From assembly GCA_949318235.1 (NCBI GenBank), contig OX439135.1, forward strand, positions 18,763,616-18,827,615: 64,000 bases of DNA, given 5' to 3'. Under the pieces are notes generated by a model, which was given only the letters and a program-made list of their open reading frames with translations, searched no databases and was not told where the DNA came from. A program made the position numbers and the translations under genes. The stretch is from Ecdyonurus torrentis. Lineage: Eukaryota > Arthropoda > Insecta > Ephemeroptera > Heptageniidae. Every line of letters starts with the position of its first letter. Positions within the stretch are counted from its first letter, which is position 1. Below are positions 1 through 58,800 of this stretch, one piece after another.

Positions 1-4056
<4,056 letters not shown>

Positions 4057-4245
4057 TTTGCAAATGGCAAGCATTAAACTAAATATAAATTATACTATCA
4101 AAACACTTGGAAAGCAGCCTTGAGCTTTTAATTTTATATCTTCTTTTTTGTACCTATTTAATTTAAGATTTTCACGTACTAAAACTTTCAATATAACGTT
4201 ATTTGATTTGCAATTCAAACCAAAATGTTTTTTTTCTTATATAAA

Positions 4246-4533
<288 letters not shown>

Positions 4534-5119
4534 GTAAAAATAAGCATTGGAGTTTTACAAATGAAATAAAATATTTAAAACTAAGTTTAATAAATTAAAT
4601 AATAAATAAATACAATACTAATAAACACAAAATAAATAATAAATAAAATAACATTCATTTCAACTTAAAAGTATTCATTATTAAATATTAAAAGTAAAAA
4701 TATATACAGCGTAAATAAGTTACATTGATATAAATAAATATTCTTATTCTCATCATAAGAAAAGCTCAAAATTTAGTAGTGATTGAATTTGCTGGAGTTA
4801 ATTTGGTGGATTGAAGTTGGTCAGTGGTTCAGTGTACGTAATATATTTTTACTATAAATATAAATATTTACTTGTTGCAATTTACAGTGCTCACGTATAT
4901 CTTTCATCGTAGTTTTTATTCTGCCAAGTTTACTTTAAGTACAATAATTGAAAACCAAAGTTCAAAATAGAAATAATTAATATAAAATAACGTATGAATG
5001 TTCTTTCTACTTCATTTTTACAATTCTAATTCTTTGTATTTCCAACGGCATGGGCTACTATGTAGTTTTGTGTTTATCAACCTCTAGACAAATACGTTTT
5101 TATTTAACTATGCAATAAA

Positions 5120-5357
5120 CATGGACATGAATATATACGCAATTATTATGCTAAAATTAACTAATTTTCAGCACAATTGCTTCAATGCAGCATAATTTAT
5201 GCCACACTGCATAAACAAAATGCACAATGTTACAACCCCATGTTACATAGCATAAATATTATATTATATAAAATAATTATTTAAAATATTCTGACTTAGC
5301 ATCATTTATGCTATAATGGCATAAATGCAGAATAAATTACGTAAATTATTCTTTCCA
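5120..5357. mobile_element. CACGGA-type palindromic MITE (degenerate copy)
   Basis: Contains TTATGCTATAATGGCATAAATGC... and AATTTATGCCAC in inverted order, ending near CATGGACA and TTTCCAT. Other copies are at 24091-24246, 31073-31250 and 47532-47779. Confidence 0.5.
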
Positions 5358-6087
5358 TATAGAAATAAAAAATCCTGGTTCATTTTCTGAACAAAAAATC
5401 TTTAATAGGAAAAGAAAATCAGATATTTTAAAAATAATAATAAATAACGGATTTTATTATGCAAAATCAAGCTACAAACCTCTCGATTTATCCCAACTGT
5501 TTATTAGTACAGTCAGTTACAATTTTAAATTTATAACAACAGTAATTTCATCATGTTAGTATGTTTTTTTGTCTTATTAAATAATATTTTTTTAAATTAT
5601 TAATATTGATAATTTTTAATTTTCATAAATTGGTTTAACACTTTAAATATATTAAAACATTTACATTTATAAATAATTGATTTTTTTATGATATTAATTT
5701 ATTTACATTGTTAAATTTTAATTGATAATACACACATATATTTATACTGCATAGTTATAGATAATAATTCTGCGAAATTAACTCGATTGTAATAGCTATA
5801 CAACTTAGAAATATTGTATCAATTTTTTAATACTAATCTGCAATAATTTTGTTTTTATTTACATTATTATTTGATTTAATTCAGAAATAAACGTTATTTA
5901 TTACTAATTATGAATAAATTTATAAGATAAAGAAGAGTTAGGTATAAGAGTAATCTAATCGTGCAATCAAACTTAAATCTCACTTTTTTAAATGTTTTTA
6001 AAATAGATGGTAAGTGAGTTTAATTTAATTAATTATTTTAATTAAGTTTAATTCTTGGTAAAGTATCTAAATTATAAGTTTCTTCGT

Positions 6088-48152
<42,065 letters not shown>

Positions 48153-48200
48153 TTTGAAGATTACAAACAATAATATTAATATATTTTAAACTATCAAAAC

Positions 48201-48327
48201 ATACGGAAATGATAAATATTTTAACACAATTAAACCGGAAGTTAATAACAGTGTAGAGTTTTTTGAAAATCATTATTAACTGTATATTGAATTCTATGAA
48301 CGATGCGGAACGTTACTGAAGCATTAT
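48201..48327 (-). promoter_or_regulatory. Conserved block upstream of gene B
   Basis: Counterpart of the gene A block, with ACCGGAAG at 48234-48241 on the plus strand. The block begins about 50 bp upstream of the gene B start codon, whereas a (TA)n array interrupts the region beyond it in gene A. Function inferred from conservation only. Confidence 0.45.
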
Positions 48328-48545
48328 ATTAAAATATGGTGTATAATATAAGCAATGAAGCTTTTCAACTAAAATATATACATAAAAAATAGGTTTATAT
48401 TTCAATAAAATTTATTCCATTTATAAGTAATAATTATACAATACAATTTTAAATAATAATATATACAGCGTAATTAAAGTTAGATTTTCAAAAATAATTA
48501 ATTATTATAGTTCTTATCATTATAGATGCTCACTTTAAATTACAA

Positions 48546-49005
48546 AATGAGGAAGGTGAATTCTTTTTAACCCCCACTTTTTATGACATTTTTGAAAACA
48601 GCGTTAAAAAATTTTGAGGTGTTATTTTTTCTTAGCACGATTGGAGCATCGTAAATATTTTTAGTTAATTTTGGAAAATCAACCTAAAAAGCCTGTAGCG
48701 TCATCAATCGGGCATTTATTTCGGAAAGTATTGACCGTAGAAGGTTCAGTAGCCAGTATTTTGAAATCCTTAGGACGATCTAATTTCATTAAACTGGTTA
48801 CTGAACCTCGAACGATTAGCATTTGCCGAGAAAAAAAGTTGACTGATGACGTCACAGGCTTTCTAGGCTGATTTTAAAAAAAATAATTAAAAATACTTCA
48901 CATGCCCCAATCGTCCTAAGAAAAAATATCGCCTCAAAATTTTTTAAAGCTCTTTCCAAAAATATCATAAACTCAACAAAAAATTTTCAATTCACCTTCC
49001 TCATT
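48546..49005. mobile_element. Palindromic MITE, AATGAGGAAGGTGAATT ends, copy 2
   Basis: Same family as 21606-22062, opposite orientation. Its end lies 14 bp beyond the gene C stop codon (49019-49021), so it forms most or all of the gene C 3' UTR and part of the spacer to gene B. Confidence 0.85.
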
Positions 49006-49018
49006 CACAAAAATACTA

Positions 49019-49428
49019 TCATTCTTTATAATCTTCTTCCAATTCTTCGTCTTCCTCGGTCGTAATTTTGGATTTTGTTGTAGTTACGATCACTTTTGTA
49101 GTTGTTGTTATAGCAGCATTAGCTTTAGGCGTAATTTTTGTTGTTGTTTGAGCTACTTTCGTAGTCATTGAAACTGTAGGTTTTGGAATGACAAAAGGTA
49201 TTTTTGCAGTAGAAAGTGATGTGGAAAACAACCAATTTATTCCTTTTGTGGTAATAATTGGTTTTGGAGCAGTAGTAGGTAGACCAAAATATTTTATAGT
49301 TGTTTTAATAGTTATTAAAAATAGTGGTTTTGTTGTAGTGAGTAAGGATTTAGTAGTTGTTATTAGTTGAGGTTTGGTTGTAGTTAGTGGTATTTTGACA
49401 GTGGTGGTTGCCATTGGAATAGGTTTCT

Positions 49429-49469
<41 letters not shown>

Positions 49470-49537
49470 ATTGTAGATGGTGTGAGTGTTGTGGTCGTTT
49501 TTGAAGCAGACTCTAATGCAGGAGCAGTCAATTTTCC
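49019..49537 (-). CDS. Gene C last exon: Thr-rich mucin-like tail
   Basis: After an AG acceptor, 172 codons run in frame from GKLTAPALESASK to a TGA stop. The body is dominated by Thr, Lys, Pro and Ile, with a pure Thr run encoded by an (ACA)n-type triplet array near 49430-49470. It ends in an acidic stretch (EEDEELEEDYKE). Such Thr/Pro-rich regions are usually O-glycosylated stalks. No transmembrane segment follows, so the protein may be secreted or matrix-bound. Gene B has only a short equivalent. Confidence 0.75.
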
Positions 49538-50730
49538 CTTCAAAATTAAAATAAAAATTGTTATGGTAATAAAAATTTATTGGTTTTGATTTTTATGCCA
49601 TTAAATTTAGGAGGATAATAGTAGTAGTTCCTTAAACCTTATACTATTGAGAATTATTCTGCCTTCAAAAGTTTTAGCATATATAAATTCTAACATTTAC
49701 CCCCACTTAATTGTTACCATGCGTTTTACTTGATTAATAGTTTGTGAAAAAGTATATTAATGATTTATAAATAAGAAAGCTATATATATATATATATATA
49801 TTCTTAAGAATTACATTGTTCTGAATCGATTGATATGCAAATTCCTAACTTTTGAGTTTATCAAGTATTTTTGATTAATTTTTGAAAATAAAAAAATGAC
49901 GTCACGGGCATCAACATTTGCATGTGAGCATTAAACAAAAAGGTGAAGTGCGTAATGTTTTTTCTAAACTTAAAAATTAATGAATAACACTTGTGAAATA
50001 AAAAATTTCAAATTCACATATCTATCGATTCAGAATATTATGCAATAAAACTACATCCTCATTTTTTTCCCTCCCCATTCTCATTACTGTCAAGACTAGC
50101 GTTTAGACATGAATTCTTTTACATTTCTCGTCTATAATAACAAACTAATGTTAGTATACTAAGAGCTGACTGCATAAAATGATATAAAACACAATTTGTA
50201 ACTTTTTAATAAACAACTTTTCTCAGTTTTATATAAAAATATTTTGTAATGAATATATGTATATCATACACAATACACATCATATTGATACAATTTTTTT
50301 GTCCATTAAAATTACTATGTAAAATGAGATATAATGATGAATTATAGTCAATCATGAAAATATTAATTTTATTTTTTACCTCACAAATGTAGAAACGTTT
50401 TTCATAGCACCATTCATCGTGAAGTGATACATTATTTCCCAATGTCAGAGTTGCACAATCTTCATTTTCAAAGAAATTGTCAGGTTGTCTACTAAACCAC
50501 TGTACTTGACTTGTGTTATATCTGAAAAGAGGATTGATTGAATGATTTTACACTTTTTTCCTATGTTGAAGTATTTTTTAACAGTTGTCGCGATAAATGT
50601 AGATATGTGAAAGTAAGCAAACACAATAAAAGTAGAAGTGTGGTTTTAGCCGCAACAACTTCGATAAGATATATTACACTTGATTATTATGCAAATAATG
50701 AATCTTATTATATATTAGTCATATTATATC

Positions 50731-50822
<92 letters not shown>

Positions 50823-52186
50823 CGATATACTCAAGATAGTAATATTTACATGGTATATAATTCACTTTTTCATCTATTATTTTTGTATAAATAAGTTTTA
50901 TTTGATACATAATACATGGGACTGGAACTGTTTTGTGGAATTCTTAGAAAAATCATTAAATAATTCTTGAAATGCGGGTAATTTCATTACCAATTTTGGA
51001 AAGTGATTCTGAGAATGGATCCTTAAGAGATGCTCCCTAGAACCAGTACTGAAGAACCACTTCTTACCTCATTGGAAATTTATTAGTCATTTTTAAAGAA
51101 GCGATTGTTATTTTTGTAAGTACAAAACTTCATTAAAACAAATAAAAAAAGTTATTTTTGAAAGCACAATTGTAATTTTGGAAGAAAAAATAAAAAAGTT
51201 AATTTTTTTGAAAATAAAATTGTTTTTACTGTCAATAAAAATTGAAAAATTACAATTGTATATTTTCAATTGATATATACCTATCAAAAATTTGTTCACA
51301 AGCTTTAGTTTTTAAGATACACAAACTTTGAAGTGATGATAGTCCCTGGTAGATACACTAACCTTGTCAACTGCTAATCTCTTAATATTATGTGATTTTT
51401 TTTTTTTATGAGAGAAAATAAAATGTTGTATAAAAAGAATTACCTTACTCCTGATGTGCACCACCACCACGTTGAATTATTGCATTTTTTAAGTGAACTC
51501 CACACGACCTGCGTGTTGTCTGTAAGTATTAATTAAAGCATTATTATATATATATATAAAAAAAAAAAACTAAAGATATTTATTTTTAGTCTCAGCATTG
51601 AGACAATAACCCAGATATATCATATCAATGTTTACTTGTCCAAGTGAACGAAATACTCATTCTAAATTTCACTGAAAATGAATGATCTACGTTTGGCGCT
51701 TCTACGCGTCTTAAAGGAATAGACCAAAGAAAAACATAAGCATTTATATCACAAAACACTTGATGGGATTTCCATAAATAACTTTAGTTTGTCTCAAAAC
51801 ACAAAACACTTGATGTGACTTACATAAATAGCTTTAGTTAGTCTCAAAACCCAATTGTAGCTCCTTAGCAGTGATCAGATAATTTCAATTTATGCAAACC
51901 GACATATTTTTTTTTTTTTACTAATTTTTGCATGTTTATGACGTCATAAACATGAATAGTCACGCAAATTGCATACTTTACAGTATTTTCAAGCTTTTAC
52001 GTGGGGCTATATTAACATTCTGGTAAAAAATTGTTATTAGTTTTGAAGATCCCATTTCGTGTTTATTTATAAAAAAGCACATGTTTTTTTTGTTATGTGG
52101 TCTATGGCTTTAAGATAAAAATATTGAATGCCCTACTTATATTTAATAAACAACATTGCAATTAATTAAGTAATTTATAAGTATAT

Positions 52187-52221
<35 letters not shown>

Positions 52222-55200
52222 ACTTGTTTTAAGTTTATCAACACATGTTTTCTTTTCCTTGGAATCCACAGTAAGCAAAAGAAATCCTTTATCACGGCAC
52301 AACTTTATCGCATTGGCATAGTTTTGCTGAAAATAATAATAAAAATAAATTGTTCAAACTTTGATCGAATACTTAACGTTTACTTTTGAATACTTTTAAT
52401 AATTCTAACAGAAACAAAAGAAAAAAAATTAGTTTTATTAAGGCAGACAAAGGCTCTGGAATATAAAAAGGATAGCTGACCGTGTTTATCTCCCTATGTT
52501 TTTCTGAAGCAACTTTAAATCCAGGAAGTTAAATCTGGCCTTGCAAAAACATCCCTAATTTAAGAGAAAAGAGCTTGATCTTGAGCGCTCAAGTATTGGA
52601 ACACTAATTATCTTGCTACCCTCTTCACTTAATTTACAGACACATGTAAAAAAAATTGCCATATTTTGTTATTTTTTAACCAGAAAAAGCAATTGAAGAA
52701 TATAATATTAGATTTGTTATTGAAGTAAAATTTGTCTCTTCAATAATTCTTTTGGTCACTTTTTAAAATTTTATTAGAAATTTGTATGTTAATATTTGTA
52801 ATTAAAATCACAACTTCTTATTTGAAATTAGGGATCTTTGCATTTTTGCATCGTACGAAAAGAGACAATAAGCTTCACTTTTTGTTGCCTTTCTAGCACC
52901 CTAGCTTTCTTTTTCTTTTACCTTTCTAATTATTAAAAAAAAAAACTGTCAACTTTATTTAAATTTTTACTTTTTGCAGCTTAGTGAAGTATTACTGCAA
53001 GATCTGTTCCCTTAATTTCATATTTATTTAAATAGACTTTTTCATTTACATACCTTCAAAGTACTGATGTAGTATACATTTCCACAAGAAATATCCAGAA
53101 ATTTATAACTCTCAGGAACATCTATAATTATTGTTGGAAATATATTATTGGCTTCAATTTAGCATTTACAATGGGCGTGGGAGTATGACTCAATTACCGG
53201 TGCAATTGCATAGTTTCAATAATTGTAAAGTTAGTTATTTTTAATAACATCAAAATCTTTTAAGATAAAATGATATTAGAATAAATAAAAAATTTAACAA
53301 CCTTCTAAGCGCAATATGTGTCCTATGTTTTCACTCTAAAAATTGGTGCATTACTTTAGTTACGAATACTAACTTATTTAAGATATACACTTTTAAGTTA
53401 TTATGAGTAGCTAAAATAATGCATTTTAGTAAATTATTAAAAATAGCTAATTTAACTTAAGATAGCTTAAAACACCTTTAAAAGACTTAAAACAACTTAA
53501 ATTAGCTATTTTTAATAACTTGCTAAAATGAATTATTTTAACTACTCATAATAACTTAAAAGTGTTTATCTTAAATAACTTAGTATTCGTAACTAAAGTA
53601 ATGCACCAATTTTTAGAGTGTTATTATTTATTATTTTTAAACACAATTTTTACAATAATCCAACCAAGGCAAACCTTATCGGTCGTATTTTTATATTTTT
53701 ATTATACCTTACAATATCTATTATGTGTCTCTAACATAAATGTAATAAATACATAAAGAAAAAGTAAAATAAGTATTAGTATCTGAGATTGACAAAATAA
53801 ACAAAAGAAAGTATATTTATTTAAACTTTTTTTTTTTTCATATTATTTTTATTATAAAAATTCTTTAAACTATATGGAATTTGATTCCATAATTTAGGCA
53901 AAAAGTATATATTATACATATTTTCTCTTTCAGTGAATCTATTTACAATTTTAAGTTCAAACAAAGGATTGATTTCTGTGATTCTTGTATTATAAATAGG
54001 AAAACTAGTTGTACCATGCACAAGGTCCATAATTATATAAGAGGTTAGATGCTCCGTGAAAAGTTTTGGCAAAGGTCGCGCAGATTAAAGGAATTCACCA
54101 AAGACGTCATATCACCGGGTGTATGTTTATTCACCTTATCAGTGACGTAACTGGTGAACGGCATCGTATTGGCTTAGAATCAAGTACATCCATCACAAAA
54201 TAAAATCAACTGCGCGAGTTTTGTGCTGCGTTCAACCTCTTTATTATATGGACCTTTTAACATGCACTGTTTCAAAATAACTCGCGCAAGTGAAAACACA
54301 TTTAAAAGTCTCTTCAATTGTCGCAATATATTAAAATATTTAAAATACTCAATATTATTATTTAAGTTTGATCCTTTTTTTTCAAAACTTTTAGTATTTA
54401 TGTGTATTTCCGTTTCTTATCACGTAAAGTATTTTTTTTTCCACGGTAAGCAATATGCAATATTTGTAAGTTGTGAGCCATATACATTAAAGCAATAGAC
54501 GACATAAAACAACATGTGCTTTTTAATGAATAAACATGAAATGGGATCTTCAAAACTGATGACAATTTTTAACAGAACGTTAATTTAGCTCCACGAGACA
54601 GCGTGAAAATACTGTAAAGTATGCCATTTGCGTGAAAATTCATGTTTCTGACGTCAGAAACATGCAAAAATAAGTATGAAAATGTTGTGCAAGTTGCATA
54701 AATTGAATTATCATCACTCTTACAGGGCTACTGTTGGGGTTTGAGACAAACTAAAGATATTTATGTAAATCCCATCAAGTGTTTTGTGATATAAATGCTT
54801 TTGTTTTTCGCTGGTCTTCTACACATCTTGCTTCCCTTCACAATGAACCCAAAAAGAATAATATATAAACGTTAAAAATTTAGACAATGTTCAAACTTTT
54901 GTACAAATATATAATGACAATATTGAAAGACGTCTTAAAACCATATAAATTATAAAACAATAATTTTAAGAAGATTAAATTTTCCTATACAAGCATCTAT
55001 CTAATTTAATAAATATGTACATTTAATTTATTTATTATATGTAAATAAAGTTGTTGTTTTTAATTTAACTATTATATTTATATTGTAAAGTATTTACTTA
55101 CATAAATTATCAATTTCCTAAAAGTTTAGGAAAATTTCAGTATGAATAATATGCTCAAATATTGTAATAAAAAATATATAAATATTTAACTAAAAACTTA

Positions 55201-55733
55201 CGTATTTATTATAGTTGAGTTTTGGACAATTATCTGGTTGCGAGCAATTGTAAATTTCTTCTTGTTTTCTGTTAGACTAAATATAATAATAATGTAATAA
55301 TTGTGAGTTTTTTAGTGCAACAAAGATTGATATTGGGTTATCGGCTTTTGTGTTATACGCTGTTGCACAGTTGTAATCTAACTGTCTAGGTGGTCAGAAA
55401 ACAGCCATTAAAAAGCCGTATTTGAGCCGTACTGACGAGCCTGGGTAAAAGTGAAACTCGAGTCTACGGATATAAGAGTGAAGCTGCCGAGGTACTGATA
55501 TTACCATTTTATACTGTAGTGCAGGGTATAACAAGAAAGCTGAAAACCCAGTATCAATAATGTAATTGTTTTTTCTTTCTTTCTTTCTTTTTCTTTTTTT
55601 TTTTTTTTTTTTTTTTAGATGCAAGAGATACATCAAATAAAAGAAAATAATGATTTAAGTTTTTCAGAATGTAATAATAATAAGTAAGTAATATTTAAGT
55701 AATTTAATTTGTAATTATCAGCATGTTGATGGG

Positions 55734-55811
<78 letters not shown>

Positions 55812-58800
55812 TTTTAAATGTTTCAAAATATATTTTGAATGTACCATTGGAACATTAAAATTATCCCCTTCCCCCTGTTAATAACTCTACGTTGCATTCT
55901 GAGAACAACTTTCATCGAGCCAAGATCCTGATTTAAATCTTGTCGGTTGGTACATATCAATTACATTTTTAAAGTTATTTTTAGTATGCTAACCTCACAA
56001 ATGAAACCATAACCTGATGAGGCACAGGCTATACTAGACAAGGTAGATTTTCCATCTGGTTTGAATAAATTACAATGATTTCTAGTACTTGAGGAACTTG
56101 CATTGTTCGCCGGCCATGAAGTTTTACTTTCTGAGTTACACCAGCTCCAATATTTAGAACAATGTCTGTTAGTTCCAGAAGTCCACATGTTCTTGCTTTC
56201 TAAAGATAATTCTACAGAAAAAAAATATATGTTTAGATTTATTAATACCATGCTGTGTTTTATATTTATACCAAGCACTTTTCATGTTTTTAATATGATT
56301 TTTATCGGAGTATATTATTATGTGAAAATATGTGAACTCCTAATAAATTTATTATTTATTTGCAAACAAAACCATGCTATTTTTTTTTTTTTTTTTTTGC
56401 TAGGGTGGTGTGTGCGAGGTGAACTAATTAAATTGAAAATAGGAATTTATAAGCAAATAACTTAAAAATACATGCTTTTATGAGTACAGTATAATAGTCG
56501 ATTAAAAAACTGTTAAAAACTGTAATTTATAATTTTAAAGAGAATATTTAACTTTGCGTATTGTAATAACAATGATCTTTGTCAATACGCAAGCTACATA
56601 CTTTTCAATACCAATGATAGCTTATTCATTTCTTCAATAGTTTCAAGACTTAAAAGACGCATGCCACTTAAACAGCAAATTATATTTGCTGTATATTGAT
56701 TTTCTACCTGAAATATATAGTATGAAGATTTAACATTTATTCAATAATGTAGAAAAATTAAAGAAAATACTTAACTCCAAGAAAAAAAAATATCAAGGTA
56801 ATATTACATTAAATAGTATACTAAATTTATTATTAACTCAAAATTAATATAGCAAATTTTAATAAATGAAATATTATTTAATAAAAAATAATATATTTTA
56901 TAATTATAAAATTTAATTAAAATTTAATTATATTAATAAATTATTAATTTGAGTTTGGATAAAAAATGTTTTTTGGTACTTTGTAATTGTGCAAAAGTAC
57001 TGAAAGTAGTTGTTTGTTATATTTATAATATAAGATTTTGACCGCTTGTGTTTACTCAAAATGTGGAAAAGGAAGTGACCGGAAAAGGAAACCATGTGAC
57101 GGTAAAAGTGTGAGAAAAGTTGGTGCCAGCAGCAAGCTATAGGCCTGAGCTACCTCCCACTTTTACTGTATAACAAAAGGGGAAATGGGGTGAGATATGC
57201 AGGGTTGATTGAGAGGTGAAGGATTCCTCTCTTGCCCTGGTTGGCTGTTGTCTAGGGGTATATCGGATGATCTCACTTCCATTCCCCTTAAGTATAGGGA
57301 AAAAAATTGATGTTTTGACTTAAACTTTTTATATTAAAGAGAGATAAGGTTTCAACTCTTCAATAACAACTCCAAGTTTTTACGTTTTAAAATATGTTTT
57401 TTGAATTATTTTATTGTCACAATTTTTGATTACAGTATTATTTTTATAAATTTTTATTTTTATATTATTATTTGCCAAAATGTTGATAATTATATTTCCT
57501 GAAAATAAGTTTTATTGAATCAAATCAATGCAATGGTATGATTTAATTTTTACTACTGCCCGCTGACATACGCAGTACTCTCTCTCTCTCACGTCAACTC
57601 CACTAACAGCAAGTTTAATCCCGGACTCAATTAAACTTAACTGTATATTAATTTTTCTGATTTTATACAATCATTCATTTAATTGTAATTTTCCCAAAAT
57701 CACAATTAAATCAATAATAGTATCAAATATCAGAAAATTGTTGTTGTTGAGCGTTGTTGCACACATCAAGCAGTAAGCTTCCCTCAATCTCAACTTATTA
57801 TCAGCAAAAAATAACTTTTAAAATAAAAAAATCACCAATTACTTAAAACTGATCAATTTATTAATTTACTCAAAAACCTTATTACATAGCCAAATTATCT
57901 TATTTTCCAAATTAATTTACTCAAACCTTCAAATTACCACTTCATTTCCTTAAATATTGCCAAAAATTTAGTCAACAAAAATCAATCAGCCTATACAATT
58001 TTTAATCACTTTTTTAATCCAAAATTTAATCTATTTGCTGAGTGTAATTTACTGATAAAAGCCAAGCTACTTACTATCAGGAGTTGAGTTTCTACCCATG
58101 TTAATCGCCTATTAACATGGGGCTGATCAGTTAAGGGCTCTTGGCCTGCTGGCGAGTGTGCACTATCACTGACTGTACTTAACAACAACTGGAGAATATC
58201 GGTCTCGTCTGCCTATTTATAACCTCTCAGTCCGAGAAGTGGGGTGTACGCGTCCCTTCCCCACGAGACGCAAAATATTACACACGTGCACGTTCCCCTC
58301 TACTCCGGCTTAGGTTTTTTCCCTTCTCTACATCGCAGTTTGTAGAGAATGTTCTAGAAATTCTATTGCTTTGTTTTAATTTTGAAGGCCATTGATTTGT
58401 CTCAAACATGTGGTAAAAATTTAGCTAGATTGATGAAATGATAAGCATAGAAAAACTTTACTATAATAAAAACTAACAAGCATATTATTTCAAATATTTA
58501 TGATTCTTATTGAATTTATTTTTCACTTTTGAATATAAAAAAATGAACTAATCAAAAATTATTATTAATTTTCCAATCAATAATTAAAATCATTCAATCT
58601 AATCCTGTATATTAAAAAATTGAAAGTATATATTCAATAAAAATCATTTACAAATTATGCGTCTACTTTTTAAACTATGATTGAATAATATATAAAAACA
58701 TATTGTGTGCTTGACTGCTATTTTTCTTTTATTTTATTGACCAAAATTTATTATGATTTTATTATTATTATTATTTTTTTTTTATCTCAATGTTAATTTT

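Noticed and set aside
58006..58188. 60-codon minus-strand frame repeated at 60769-60951
   Set aside because: Identical only because it lies in the direct repeats; starts at TTG and shows no recognisable domain.
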